DNA from: Coriobacteriia bacterium
Lineage (GTDB): Bacteria; Actinomycetota; Coriobacteriia; Anaerosomatales; Anaerosomataceae
Reading direction: 5' to 3'
Assembly: GCA_016938395.1 (NCBI GenBank)
Contig: JAFGUS010000208.1
Location: 1-24,999, forward strand
Length of the DNA: 24,999 nucleotides
Part shown: piece by piece, positions 17,627 through 24,999 of the stretch
Layout: the number at the start of each line of letters is the position of its first letter
Numbering within the stretch: the stretch's first letter is position 1
Notes under the pieces: model-generated
Databases searched by the model: none
What the model was told of the DNA's origin: nothing
The model's input: only the letters and a program-made list of their open reading frames with translations
Program-made: the position numbers and the translations under genes

Positions 17627-19249
17627 CTACGGGGCGCTCGGCATATCCGTCTGCTCGTAAGCCGGGTCGCCGAGGCAGTAGAAGAACCCGTCCCGCGACC
17701 CGATGTAGATGCGCCCCTGCCAGACGATCGGCGTCGACTCGTAGCTGCCCGCACCGGCGAAGCTCGCGATCTTGCTGACACCCACGGTCCACTCTGTACC
17801 GGAGCGGTCCTTGAGCGGCACGCCGCCCTCGGCCTCGTAGTCGATCTTGAAGACGTTCACCGCAGCGCCGTACCCGGCCTGGATGATGTAGTCGTCCACC
17901 ATGATCGGTGTCGAGATGCCCCCGCCAACGGCCGTCTGGTACACGAGCTTCGGCTTGGGCACACCGGCCTTGCCCTGCGGGCTCGTGGCGGTGCCGTCGG
18001 TCTCGTCCTGGGAGACCACGTAGAGGTTGCCGTCGATGGCGGTGAACGCTGCGAGCGCTGGACGCACGAGACCGCTGCCGTACTCGTCGTTCACGCTGAC
18101 CGACCCGATCACACCTCCGAGCCAGTCGGCCAGCCCGCGATTCGCCGTGGGGAAGTACCACACGAGCGCGTCGTCGGGCTCCTTGCGCGGGTCGAGCTTG
18201 AGCACGCCCCCGTTGGCCGAGATGTACTGCTTCTCGACCGCCTGAAGGATGTAGCCGTCCTCGGTGGTGACCGGCGAGCCGTCCAGGTCCGAGCCGATCC
18301 AGTAGTCCCACACGACCTCGAGCGTCTCGAGCTTGAGCCCGTAGACGTGCCCGGCGCCCGAGGCGAGGTAGAGCGTGTCACCTATGACGGACGGCGAACT
18401 CTCCAGCACGAGGTTGCCGCCGTGGGACGAGGCGCGCGAGTCACCCAGGAGCAGCTGCTCGGCCTTGATCTTCGGCCAGCGGTGTCCGCCGCGCTCCTCG
18501 GTCACGGTCGGGTCAACCGCGTACACGTGCCCCGTCTCGATCGCAACGTAGAGCGTGTCGCCGATGAGGATCGGACTCGAGTCCGCGTCGCGGGAGTAGC
18601 TGCGCGTGCGCGGGGCCGTCAACCGCCAGAGCTCCTCGCCCGTCTCGAAGTCCACGCAGCGCACCGGCGCCACCGAGGGGGCGTCCATGCCGCCCGGGAA
18701 CCCCCGCCTCGAGCCGCACACCACGGCGAGCTTGCCGGTGTCCGGCATGCGGAAGACCGTCGGGCTCCCCTTGATGACGTCGTCGAACTCGTAGGACCAC
18801 AGCTCCTCGCCGGTGGCCGCATCGATCTTCACGAGATTGTGGTCGAAACCGCCCACGATGAGATAGAGCTTTCCCTTGTCCCGCACGAGCGCGGGCTGCC
18901 CGGTCCACCCGGTCCCCGACCAGGTGACCGGCCCGGCCGAGGATGCCGTGCCGCCGGTCATGCCGCTGCCGATGTGCGTCCGCCAGATGACCTCGAGGGT
19001 CTCGGGCACCGGGCCGAGCCCGGAAAACCGCCGCGTCTCGTCGCCGAGGAACGTGCCGACCTTGATGCCGTCGGTGTACGGGTTGGGACCCGCGGGCTCG
19101 GGAAGCGTGATCGTGACGGTCGGCAGGACCGAGGGCAGCTCGGGTCGGGTGACCGCCGGTGGCGGAGACTCGGACTCAGGCACCGTCGCACAGCCAGCAC
19201 CGGCCGCGATGAGCAGCACGGCGATCATCACCAGGATCCGAACACGCAC
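17627..19249 (-). CDS. Exported PQQ-repeat beta-propeller protein, probable lipoprotein
   Basis: The chosen GTG 19249 has AAAGG seven bases upstream and opens directly with a signal peptide ending in AAGAGC; the -3 residue is Gly, so lipidation at that Cys is plausible but not certain. ATG 19297 is an alternative that overlaps the upstream stop as TGATG and would add 16 residues. The mature 520-odd residues contain repeated propeller blades with the PQQ-like consensus, for example LVKIDAATGEELWSYEF, CVDFETGEELWRL, VYGLKLETLEVVWDY and VLKLDP...ALVWYF. Such propellers (BamB-like, or dehydrogenase-like without the enzyme residues) usually act as protein-binding scaffolds. No PQQ-coordinating active site was recognised. 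It follows the HtrA-like gene and likely works with it in the envelope. Confidence 0.85.
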   Translation of the reverse strand: MRVRILVMIAVLLIAAGAGCATVPESESPPPAVTRPELPSVLPTVTITLPEPAGPNPYTDGIKVGTFLGDETRRFSGLGPVPETLEVIWRTHIGSGMTGGTASSAGPVTWSGTGWTGQPALVRDKGKLYLIVGGFDHNLVKIDAATGEELWSYEFDDVIKGSPTVFRMPDTGKLAVVCGSRRGFPGGMDAPSVAPVRCVDFETGEELWRLTAPRTRSYSRDADSSPILIGDTLYVAIETGHVYAVDPTVTEERGGHRWPKIKAEQLLLGDSRASSHGGNLVLESSPSVIGDTLYLASGAGHVYGLKLETLEVVWDYWIGSDLDGSPVTTEDGYILQAVEKQYISANGGVLKLDPRKEPDDALVWYFPTANRGLADWLGGVIGSVSVNDEYGSGLVRPALAAFTAIDGNLYVVSQDETDGTATSPQGKAGVPKPKLVYQTAVGGGISTPIMVDDYIIQAGYGAAVNVFKIDYEAEGGVPLKDRSGTEWTVGVSKIASFAGAGSYESTPIVWQGRIYIGSRDGFFYCLGDPAYEQTDMPSAP

Positions 19250-19296
19250 GTCGTAGCCTTTCCCGTCCTGTCCCCGACCGATTCCCACGGCCTTCA

Positions 19297-20427
19297 TCAC
19301 GCCTCGTACGAGCGCACGAACACGATCGTCGTGCCACCGAGGCGAACGCTCATGCCCGGCGACAGGAACGCGCGCTTGACGCATTCATCACCACAGTACA
19401 TTCCCCGCGCGTCGGTCAGGTCGAGTGCCGAGACGCCCCCGGGCACGTGCGAGAATCTGACCTGGTACGCTGTCGTCCCCTCGCCGTGCACGGGTATGTC
19501 GGCGTTGGGCGCGCTTCCGGCGACCGACGGCAATCGCAGATCGAGCTCGTCGTCGCGGCCGGGGCCGCTCACCCTGAAGACGGCGCGCTGCACGGTGCGC
19601 CCCTTCGCGCCACTCACCTCACCCGGAGCGTCTCGTCGCGCGCCGAAGCGGCGCCACACGACGAACGCCACCACACCGGCCACGACCAGCACGGCGATCA
19701 CCGTTGCCAGCGGGACGCTGCCACCCGCCGCGGAGCCGGGCTTCATCGGCTCGGCCTCGGCAGGCTCCTCCCCGCCCGACTCGTCGATGAGGATGCGGAT
19801 GTCGGGCGCTTCGGCAGCCAGGAACATGAGCACGTCACCGGTTGGCACCGCGAAGCCCACGGCGTCCACGTCGATCTGCGCGATCTTGGCCACGTTCACG
19901 CCCACGAGCCGGCCCTGCGGGTCCACGAGCGGCCCGCCGGAGTTGCCGGGGTTGATCGCCGCGTCGGTCTGCACGTAGCTCGCGCCCTGGTAGATCTGGA
20001 GCGGCGACGAGATCACGCCCTTGCTGAGGCTCACCGACCGGAAGCCGATTGGAAAGCCGATAGCGAGCACGTCCTGCCCACGTGTGAGCGCGGCGCTGTC
20101 TCCCCAGATGATCGGCAGCACACCATCCGGCAAGTCGGCGGCAAGCAGCGCGAGATCGCGGGTGCGGTCGATTGCGAGGACCTCGAAGGGCACGATCGTG
20201 TTGGCGGCAACCAGGTTGGCGGGCGTGCCCGCCACCGCGTCGACAACGTGCGCGACGGTGAGCACCCGGTCCTCGGCGATCACGATGCCGGTGCCGACGC
20301 GCTCGGCCCCGGAGGTCACGGCCACGACCGCCTCGGTCGCCCGGTCGAGCGATGAGGTGACGCCGAGTGCCGGGGCGCCGAGCGCCAGGCACAGAAGGAG
20401 CACTCCGACAGCGACTCTAGCGCGCAT
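19297..20427 (-). CDS. Membrane-anchored HtrA-like trypsin-fold protease with C-terminal FHA-like domain
   Basis: Of 376 residues, 1-22 are a signal peptide. Residues 25-205 form a trypsin-fold (S1C) protease with a complete triad: His60 (TVAHVVD), Asp91 (DRTRDLALL) and Ser163 (NPGNSGGPL). No PDZ domain follows, unlike DegP or HtrA. Instead there is a Glu/Pro/Gly linker, one transmembrane helix (about 238-258), a basic RRFGARR stop-transfer, and a cytoplasmic domain (about 275-376). That domain resembles an FHA fold in its end (LDLTDARGMYCGDECVK, LSPGMSVRLGGTTIVF). It lacks the usual GR and SxxH phosphothreonine-binding residues, so phosphopeptide binding is doubtful. The start ATG 20427 overlaps the upstream gene by 11 bases. 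The architecture suggests an inside-out link between a cytoplasmic signal and an external protease. Confidence 0.88.
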   Translation of the reverse strand: MRARVAVGVLLLCLALGAPALGVTSSLDRATEAVVAVTSGAERVGTGIVIAEDRVLTVAHVVDAVAGTPANLVAANTIVPFEVLAIDRTRDLALLAADLPDGVLPIIWGDSAALTRGQDVLAIGFPIGFRSVSLSKGVISSPLQIYQGASYVQTDAAINPGNSGGPLVDPQGRLVGVNVAKIAQIDVDAVGFAVPTGDVLMFLAAEAPDIRILIDESGGEEPAEAEPMKPGSAAGGSVPLATVIAVLVVAGVVAFVVWRRFGARRDAPGEVSGAKGRTVQRAVFRVSGPGRDDELDLRLPSVAGSAPNADIPVHGEGTTAYQVRFSHVPGGVSALDLTDARGMYCGDECVKRAFLSPGMSVRLGGTTIVFVRSYEA

Positions 20428-21571
20428 CGTCGAGCCGCACCTCCTCGGCGAGATCGATCCGGGGCGGTGGCGGCGCGACCGGCCAGCCGGGCACGTTCGG
20501 CCGAGGGACGTACGGCACACCCTCGGCTCCGAGCGTCTCGCGCAGGCGCGCCACCCGCCGCATCTCCGGGTCGTCCTCCGGCGCGAAGCCGAATCCCGCC
20601 CAGCAGTAGAAGAGCTGCGAGTACGCGTCTCCGGCGCTGGGCACGTGGTTATCGCGCTCGAGCACCCGCTCGATGGCCCGAAGCATCGACCGCGGGTCCT
20701 TGAGCAGCATCATCCCCTCGGCATCGGCCTTCTCGTTCGCTCGCCACGCGGCCTCCAGATGGAAGTACGCGAAGACCTCCGTGACGATGACGAGCAGGCC
20801 GTAGAGGACGAGTACGGCCCCGCGCCAGTCGTCCTCGGTGGGCGCACCCTGCTCGCTCGTGCCCGACTCGGCCGCATGACGCGTCGGCTCGTAGCGCAGG
20901 TCGTGATCGCGCATCGCCCAGATCGGACCCATGATCGCGGAGACAGCGGTGGCCCAGAGCGTGTCGCGCGAGAGGATGCGCGCCACCAGGTTGGCGAACA
21001 CCGCGCGCTGCTCGTCGATGCCGACCTTCTCGAGCATGCCCCGGGTGACACCGATCCGGGCACGGTCGGGCAATCTGCCAACAACGAACGCGTTCACCTT
21101 GGGCGTGTCGATGACGTAGAGGCGCGGTGGCTTGGCAAGCCCGGCGGCGATGGCGATGTCCCTGAGCGCGCTCTTCGTGGGCAGCAGCGTCCCCCCCGCC
21201 GGCATGCGTGCCCCGAGGCGCTGCAACAAGACCGTCTCCGAGCGCCCGAGTTGGACGAGCGCCCAGACCCAAGCCAACGCGAAGCCCACGCCGAACGAGC
21301 CGGCTGCGACGAGAGCGACCACGCTGCCCAGCTCGGATCCGGACGCACGCCACAAGAGCTCGGTGTCGCGCAGCGCAAGGTACCCGATGACAAGGAACAC
21401 GAGGGTTGCAAGCACAGCGAATGACACCGCCACGCTCACCGTGAACAGCGTCATGAACCCCGCGAAGCGTAGGCGGTTCCGCTCGATGCGGCGCTGCAGG
21501 GGCTCGATCCGCTCGACCCGTACGCCCGGAGCTACAGCGTTGGCGAGTGTCGGTAAGGGGCGCCGGGGCAC
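20417..21571 (-). CDS. HtpX/M48-like membrane protein lacking the zinc-protease motif (pseudoprotease)
   Basis: A 384-residue membrane protein starting at GTG 21571, nine bases after the hisIE stop. Two helices lie near the N-terminus (about 37-67 and 83-107) and one at 251-270. The segment PPRLYVIDTPKVNAFVVGR followed by IGVTRGMLEKVGIDEQ is the HtpX/M48 pre-active-site signature. Where the family has HExxH, this protein reads N194-L195-V-A-R198 (ANLVARILSRD), and the third-ligand motif ExxxD is N279-x-x-x-D283. All three zinc ligands and the catalytic Glu are therefore missing, while the flanking fold is kept. It cannot be a normal metalloprotease; a scaffolding or substrate-recruiting role is likely. 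Expression is presumably coupled to hisIE and to the HtrA-like gene, which it overlaps by 11 bases. Confidence 0.88.
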   Translation of the reverse strand: MPRRPLPTLANAVAPGVRVERIEPLQRRIERNRLRFAGFMTLFTVSVAVSFAVLATLVFLVIGYLALRDTELLWRASGSELGSVVALVAAGSFGVGFALAWVWALVQLGRSETVLLQRLGARMPAGGTLLPTKSALRDIAIAAGLAKPPRLYVIDTPKVNAFVVGRLPDRARIGVTRGMLEKVGIDEQRAVFANLVARILSRDTLWATAVSAIMGPIWAMRDHDLRYEPTRHAAESGTSEQGAPTEDDWRGAVLVLYGLLVIVTEVFAYFHLEAAWRANEKADAEGMMLLKDPRSMLRAIERVLERDNHVPSAGDAYSQLFYCWAGFGFAPEDDPEMRRVARLRETLGAEGVPYVPRPNVPGWPVAPPPPRIDLAEEVRLDDAR

Positions 21572-21580
21572 GGACCGTCC

Positions 21581-22231
21581 CTAGCCCCTGCGACTTTCGA
21601 GCTCGGCGGCGAGGTCGGAGGGGGTCACGCCCTCGCGCGTGAGGACCACGAGCAGATGATAGAGCAGGTCGGCGGCCTCGTACGTGAGCTGACCGGTGTC
21701 CTGGTCCCGTGCGGCGATGATGACCTCCCCGGCCTCCTCGGCGATCTTCTTCAGCAGCTTGTCCTGCGGGCCCGAGAGGAGCGCGGCGGTGTAGCTTCCC
21801 TCGGGGAGATCGCGCTTACGCTGCTCGAGCACCGCTCCCAGCCCCTCGAGCACCGTGCCGAGTGACGGCGCCACGGCCGCCGGGTCGGCCTCGCCGAGCG
21901 TACGGTAGAAGCACGTGCGCTCACCGGTGTGGCACGCACCGGCGCCAACCTGGTCGACGAGAACGAGGAGGGTGTCCTCGTCGCAGTCGTAGCGGATCTC
22001 GCGGACGTGCTGCACGTTGCCCGAACTCTCGCCCTTCTGCCAGTACTTCTGGCGCGAGCGACTCCAGAACCACGTGTACCCGGTCTCGATCGTGCGCTCG
22101 ACCGATTCGGCGTTCATGTAGGCCACCATGAGCACCTCACCCGTGTCGTACTGCTGGATGACCGCGGGAATGAGGCCGTGCTCATCGTACTTGAGCAGGG
22201 CGGACAGAGCGCGCGCGTCGTGTTCGGTCAT
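21581..22231 (-). CDS. hisIE: Bifunctional phosphoribosyl-AMP cyclohydrolase / phosphoribosyl-ATP pyrophosphatase
   Basis: A 216-residue fusion catalysing steps two and three of histidine synthesis. The N-terminal cyclohydrolase (about 10-120) has [11 protein letters not shown], the metal site DCDED (82-86) and cysteines Cys83, Cys100 and Cys107 that hold zinc in the family. The C-terminal pyrophosphatase (about 122-216) has the MazG-like acidic helices [14 protein letters not shown] and [12 protein letters not shown] 22231 is preceded by GGAGG seven bases away. It is separated from hisF by two unrelated genes and a 93-base gap, but is on the same strand. Confidence 0.96.
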   Translation of the reverse strand: MTEHDARALSALLKYDEHGLIPAVIQQYDTGEVLMVAYMNAESVERTIETGYTWFWSRSRQKYWQKGESSGNVQHVREIRYDCDEDTLLVLVDQVGAGACHTGERTCFYRTLGEADPAAVAPSLGTVLEGLGAVLEQRKRDLPEGSYTAALLSGPQDKLLKKIAEEAGEVIIAARDQDTGQLTYEAADLLYHLLVVLTREGVTPSDLAAELESRRG

Positions 22232-22260
22232 GCGTGAGCCTCCGGGTGTCGTTTGCAGAC

Positions 22261-22292
22261 AGTGTAGCGTCCTGACGCCCGCGCGGGTGAAA
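22261..22292 (-). promoter_or_regulatory. Weak candidate promoter before hisIE
   Basis: TACACT (22266-22261) could be a -10, but the best -35 (TTTCAC, 22292-22287) is 20 bases away, longer than normal. A ten-base palindrome cccgcgcggg lies between them. Transcription may instead continue from hisF through this 93-base gap. Confidence 0.22.
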
Positions 22293-22324
22293 CGTGCGCA
22301 GGCGTGGCGGATGTCGGTGCAGCC

Positions 22325-22840
22325 CTACCTGAGCGGCCGCGGAGCGCCGTCGTGGATCACTGGCCGTCGGTGTGTCACCGTCCAGCCGAAGGCCATGCCG
22401 ATCGCCCACGGGAACGCAGCCATGAGAAGCGACACGAACCAGGTCCGAGTGATCTCTTCGACCGCGATCGACGTGCCGGTCGCCTGCGAGAGCACGAAGA
22501 CCGCCTGCACGAGTACCACCGACACGAGACCGACGATCACGCCGGCGAGCGCGCGCCGACCGACCACAACCGCCACAGCCACGCCGATGACGATCGCGAC
22601 CCACAGGAACAGCATCACGCCGAACTTCACAGCACCGCCACCCACGATGAACTGCTCGCGAAAGCCCAGCACGGCGATCACAGCTGTGAGCACCGGCGCG
22701 ATGAGGCCGACCGCGACGCCACGCAGTGTGTGCCGCCCGGGACCGAGCACCTTCGTGTCCGGCGCCGCGCTGCTTGTGCTGTTGCCCGTGCTCGATGCCA
22801 TATCCGCCGCACCGGGTCCGCCCGACCGATCCTTCACCAC
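22325..22840 (-). CDS. Small four-helix integral membrane protein of unknown function
   Basis: I do not recognise a family. GTG 22840 is preceded by GGAG nine bases away and lies 13 bases after the stop of the flavin-protein gene; a later ATG at 22801 has no ribosome site. The 171 residues open with a Ser/Gly/Ala-rich polar stretch of about 30, then four hydrophobic helices (RGVAVGLIAPVLTAVIAVLGF; FGVMLFLWVAIVIGVAVAVVV; LAGVIVGLVSVVLVQAVFVL; WFVSLLMAAFPWAIGMAFGW) and a short basic tail. The hydrophobic pattern and codon use look like a real gene, not antisense shadow. No enzymatic motif is seen. Confidence 0.75.
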   Translation of the reverse strand: MVKDRSGGPGAADMASSTGNSTSSAAPDTKVLGPGRHTLRGVAVGLIAPVLTAVIAVLGFREQFIVGGGAVKFGVMLFLWVAIVIGVAVAVVVGRRALAGVIVGLVSVVLVQAVFVLSQATGTSIAVEEITRTWFVSLLMAAFPWAIGMAFGWTVTHRRPVIHDGAPRPLR

Positions 22841-22853
22841 ATCGCCCAACTCC

Positions 22854-23321
22854 TCACCCGTCAACGAGGTGCCACTTGCCGTCCATCGATTCGATCTCGA
22901 TCTCCACCACACTCGTCTGACCCAGCACGCGCTCGTCGTAGTCGGCACCGGTGCCGCCGTAGTGGCGCATCAGCACGTCCAGGCCGTGCCGCCGCGCTCC
23001 GTCATCTGTAAGTACCCGCGCCGAACCGTACCCGATCACGCTGCGGAACCGCGCGGTGAAGCCGCAGGAACGCACGGCACGCACGATCTCGCACTCATCG
23101 GCCTCGAAACACACGCGTGAATCTGCCGCGATGGCGTCCAGGCGCCTGCCTTCCGCGGGACCGTGGACGTAGAGGCGACCGCTCTCGTAGCCGAAGTTCA
23201 CCGGCACCACGTACGGACCATCCTCATCTACCAGCCCGAGTCTGAGTACTTCGGCGCGCGCGAGGAACGCCTCGCACTCCGCAGGCGGCATCCGGTGCTT
23301 CTCCTTGCGCATCGGCCGCAC
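22854..23321 (-). CDS. Flavin split-barrel protein (pyridoxamine-phosphate-oxidase/NimA-like)
   Basis: A 155-residue protein of the PNPOx-like FMN-binding split-barrel group. GTG 23321 is chosen because AGGAG is six bases upstream; ATG 23312 is too far from it. Family features are the MRKEKHRM start followed by an acidic helix, [27 protein letters not shown] (FMN and dimer strands) and the [16 protein letters not shown] segment. Relatives reduce nitro compounds, bind haem or reduce F420-type substrates; the substrate here is open. It starts 10 bases after hisF and is part of the same transcript, though no histidine function is known for the family. Confidence 0.85.
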   Translation of the reverse strand: MRPMRKEKHRMPPAECEAFLARAEVLRLGLVDEDGPYVVPVNFGYESGRLYVHGPAEGRRLDAIAADSRVCFEADECEIVRAVRSCGFTARFRSVIGYGSARVLTDDGARRHGLDVLMRHYGGTGADYDERVLGQTSVVEIEIESMDGKWHLVDG

Positions 23322-23331
23322 GTGGGGCTCC

Positions 23332-24093
23332 TTACAGCCGGACCGGAACACCGTGCGCGACCATGTTTTCCTTGACCGCGCGGATGCTGAACTCGCCGAA
23401 GTGGAATACGCTCGCGGCGAGCACGGCGTCCGCGTCGGCCTCGATGACCGCCTCGGCAAAGTGCTCGAGTTCGCCGGCACCACCGCTTGCGATAACGGGG
23501 ATGTTGACCGACCGGGTGATCGCCCGGGTCAGTTCGAGATCGAATCCGTCCTTGGTGCCATCGCGGTCCATGCTCGTGAGCAGCACCTCGCCCGCGCCGA
23601 GGCGCTCGGCCTCCACCGCCCACGCCACCGCGTCGATGCCGGTGTTCGTGCGACCGCCGGCCACGAACACCTCCCAGCGTGCGGGACTCGAGCCGGGCAC
23701 GCGGCGGGCATCGATGGCGATGACGATGCACTGCGAGCCGAACCGGCGGGACGTCTCGGTGATGAGCGCCGGGTTCGCCACTGCCGCCGAGTTCACCGAT
23801 GTCTTGTCGGCACCGGCCGCGAGCATCGCGCGGATGTCGGCCGAGGTCCGCATGCCGCCGCCCACGGTGTACGGGATGAAGACCTCCTCGGCCGTGCGTG
23901 CGGCCACCTCGAGCATCGAGGCACGCTCTTCATGCGTGGCCGTGATGTCGAGGAAGACCACCTCGTCGGCACCTTCGCGGTCGTAGATGGCGGCAAGTTC
24001 CACGGGGTCGCCGGCATCCCGCAGATTCACGAAGTTGACGCCCTTGACCACGCGACCCTCGTGAACGTCGAGACACGGGATGACACGCTTCAT
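23332..24093 (-). CDS. hisF: Imidazole glycerol phosphate synthase cyclase subunit
   Basis: HisF uses ammonia delivered by HisH to turn PRFAR into imidazole glycerol phosphate and AICAR. ATG 24093 ([10 protein letters not shown]) gives 253 residues, the standard length; an upstream ATG at 24141 lies inside hisA. The catalytic aspartates are Asp9 (IPCLDV) and the Asp of [41 protein letters not shown] and [12 protein letters not shown] form the two half-barrel phosphate sites. It follows hisA by 13 bases. Confidence 0.97.
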   Translation of the reverse strand: MKRVIPCLDVHEGRVVKGVNFVNLRDAGDPVELAAIYDREGADEVVFLDITATHEERASMLEVAARTAEEVFIPYTVGGGMRTSADIRAMLAAGADKTSVNSAAVANPALITETSRRFGSQCIVIAIDARRVPGSSPARWEVFVAGGRTNTGIDAVAWAVEAERLGAGEVLLTSMDRDGTKDGFDLELTRAITRSVNIPVIASGGAGELEHFAEAVIEADADAVLAASVFHFGEFSIRAVKENMVAHGVPVRL

Positions 24094-24106
24094 CAGCACC
24101 GGCGGC

Positions 24107-24832
24107 TCAGAGCTCCTCGCCGCGAGCCACACTGATGGCATCGGGCAGCGAGAGCGTGTTCTCGTAGAACGCCCGGCCCACGATCACGCCCTCGATCTGC
24201 TCGCCGAGCGAGGTGAGGTCGCGGATGTCGTCGAGTGAGGAGACGCCGCCCGATGCGATGATCGGGATGTCGATCTGCGAAACGAGCGCGCGGTAGGCGC
24301 CGTAGTTGATGCCGTCCTGCATGCCATCCTTGCTGATGTCGGTGTACGCGAGGCGGCGCACGCCGAGCTGCTCGAGCTCGCGGATAAGCTCGAGGACGCC
24401 GTGGTCGGTGCCCTCGCGCCACCCCTCGATCGCCACCTTGCCGTCGCGGGCGTCGATGCCGGCCACGATGCCCGCGTAGCGCTCGCACGCATCGGCCACG
24501 AGCTCGGGCTCGCGCACGAGCGCCGTGCCGAGCACCACGCGCCGCACGCCCGCCTCGAACATCCGGTCGATCGTCTGCATCCTCCGGATCCCACCGCCGG
24601 TCTGCACCGGCACGCCGAGTGCCGCGATGTCGTGCACGATACCGATGTTCTTCGGCTCGCCGAGCACCGCACCATCGAGGTCGACCACGTGGATCCATTC
24701 GGCACCCTGATCGATCCAGCGGCGCGCCTGGTCCACCGGGTCGGGGTTGTAGACCGTGACGGCGTCGAGCCGGCCCTGCCGCAACCGGACAGCCTTGCCG
24801 TCGAGGATGTCGATCGCCGGGAAGATGATCAT
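24107..24832 (-). CDS. hisA: ProFAR isomerase
   Basis: HisA rearranges ProFAR to PRFAR by the same Amadori chemistry as TrpF. ATG 24832 overlaps the hisH stop (ATGA) with GAGGG upstream, giving 241 residues. The (beta/alpha)8 barrel shows the catalytic Asp8 in [10 protein letters not shown], the second Asp in [16 protein letters not shown] and [11 protein letters not shown] and [11 protein letters not shown] phosphate loops. TrpF is encoded in this window as well, so a dual HisA/TrpF (PriA) is not needed here. Confidence 0.97.
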   Translation of the reverse strand: MIIFPAIDILDGKAVRLRQGRLDAVTVYNPDPVDQARRWIDQGAEWIHVVDLDGAVLGEPKNIGIVHDIAALGVPVQTGGGIRRMQTIDRMFEAGVRRVVLGTALVREPELVADACERYAGIVAGIDARDGKVAIEGWREGTDHGVLELIRELEQLGVRRLAYTDISKDGMQDGINYGAYRALVSQIDIPIIASGGVSSLDDIRDLTSLGEQIEGVIVGRAFYENTLSLPDAISVARGEEL

Positions 24833-24999
24833 TGCGAGATGCCCTCTTTCACGATGTCGCCGAAGTTCGCCAGGATGCGCAGGCCCGCCGCCGAGGACTT
24901 CTCGGGGTGGAACTGCACGGCAAAGATCCGTCCGCGCCCGACGGCGGCGGCGAAGTCGATGCCGTAGTGCGTGCTGCCGGTCACCCACGAACCGTCCGA
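24829..24999 (-). CDS. hisH: Imidazole glycerol phosphate synthase glutaminase subunit, C-terminal 56 residues (partial)
   Basis: The last 56 codons of a class I glutamine amidotransferase run into the right window edge. [19 protein letters not shown] is followed by [10 protein letters not shown], which holds the triad His and Glu, then GLRILANFG; the active-site Cys is outside the window. Its stop overlaps the hisA ATG (ATGA), the usual hisH-hisA-hisF order. Confidence 0.93.
   Translation of the reverse strand, partial: SDGSWVTGSTHYGIDFAAAVGRGRIFAVQFHPEKSSAAGLRILANFGDIVKEGISQ

Noticed and set aside
18347..19978. A 543-codon plus-strand open frame across the PQQ-repeat and HtrA-like genes
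   Set aside because: Low-complexity Arg/Gly/His translation and spans two genuine minus-strand genes.
24107..24832. HisA considered as a dual HisA/TrpF (PriA) as in many actinobacteria
   Set aside because: A separate full-length TrpF with its catalytic Cys and Asp is encoded at 7541-8185.

Overview
This window is GC-rich, gene-dense bacterial chromosome, probably from an anaerobic or facultative actinobacterium related to Coriobacteriia. That placement is an inference from the high GC content, frequent GTG starts, a transcription-terminating T-box on trp, a MenA-type menaquinone enzyme and the protein sequences; no rRNA or marker gene confirms it. Nearly everything is on the minus strand, so transcription runs mostly from high to low coordinates. 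Only menA (14089-15015) is on the plus strand.

Right part (24999 to 19297, minus): the end of a histidine operon, read as hisH (partial, runs off the window), hisA and hisF. Two non-histidine genes follow, a flavin split-barrel (PNPOx/NimA-like) protein and a small four-helix membrane protein, then hisIE. Directly behind hisIE comes a tightly packed envelope module. It consists of an HtpX/M48-like membrane protein that has lost its zinc-protease motif, a secreted and membrane-anchored HtrA-like serine protease with a divergent FHA-like tail, and a PQQ-repeat beta-propeller (probable lipoprotein) ending at 17627.

Middle (17549 to 14089): a NitT/TauT-type ABC transporter (lipoprotein binding protein, ATPase, permease; substrate unknown) converges on menA. 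The two stop codons lie in the same CTAG.

Left-centre (14021 to 4750, minus): a full tryptophan operon. A promoter-like element leads into a tRNA-Trp T-box (UGG specifier, canonical T-box sequence, strong terminator). It is followed by trpE, a trpG-trpD fusion, trpC, trpB2, trpF, a lipoprotein with an SGNH-hydrolase-like fold, trpB1 and trpA. Most junctions overlap by 4-8 bases, so the genes look translationally coupled. All steps from chorismate to tryptophan are encoded, with two different tryptophan synthase beta subunits in one transcript.

Left edge (4528 to 1, minus): a very large secreted subtilase of the pyrolysin/TPP-II-like type, at least 1509 residues. It has an intact Asp-His-Ser triad, a long Asp-His insertion and a chain of C-terminal adhesion-type domains, and it continues beyond the window.

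The most unusual points are the T-box-controlled trp operon carrying both trpB types plus an SGNH lipoprotein, and the HtpX-pseudoprotease / HtrA-FHA / PQQ-propeller module attached to the histidine genes. I saw no CRISPR array, insertion sequence, prophage gene, tRNA or rRNA.
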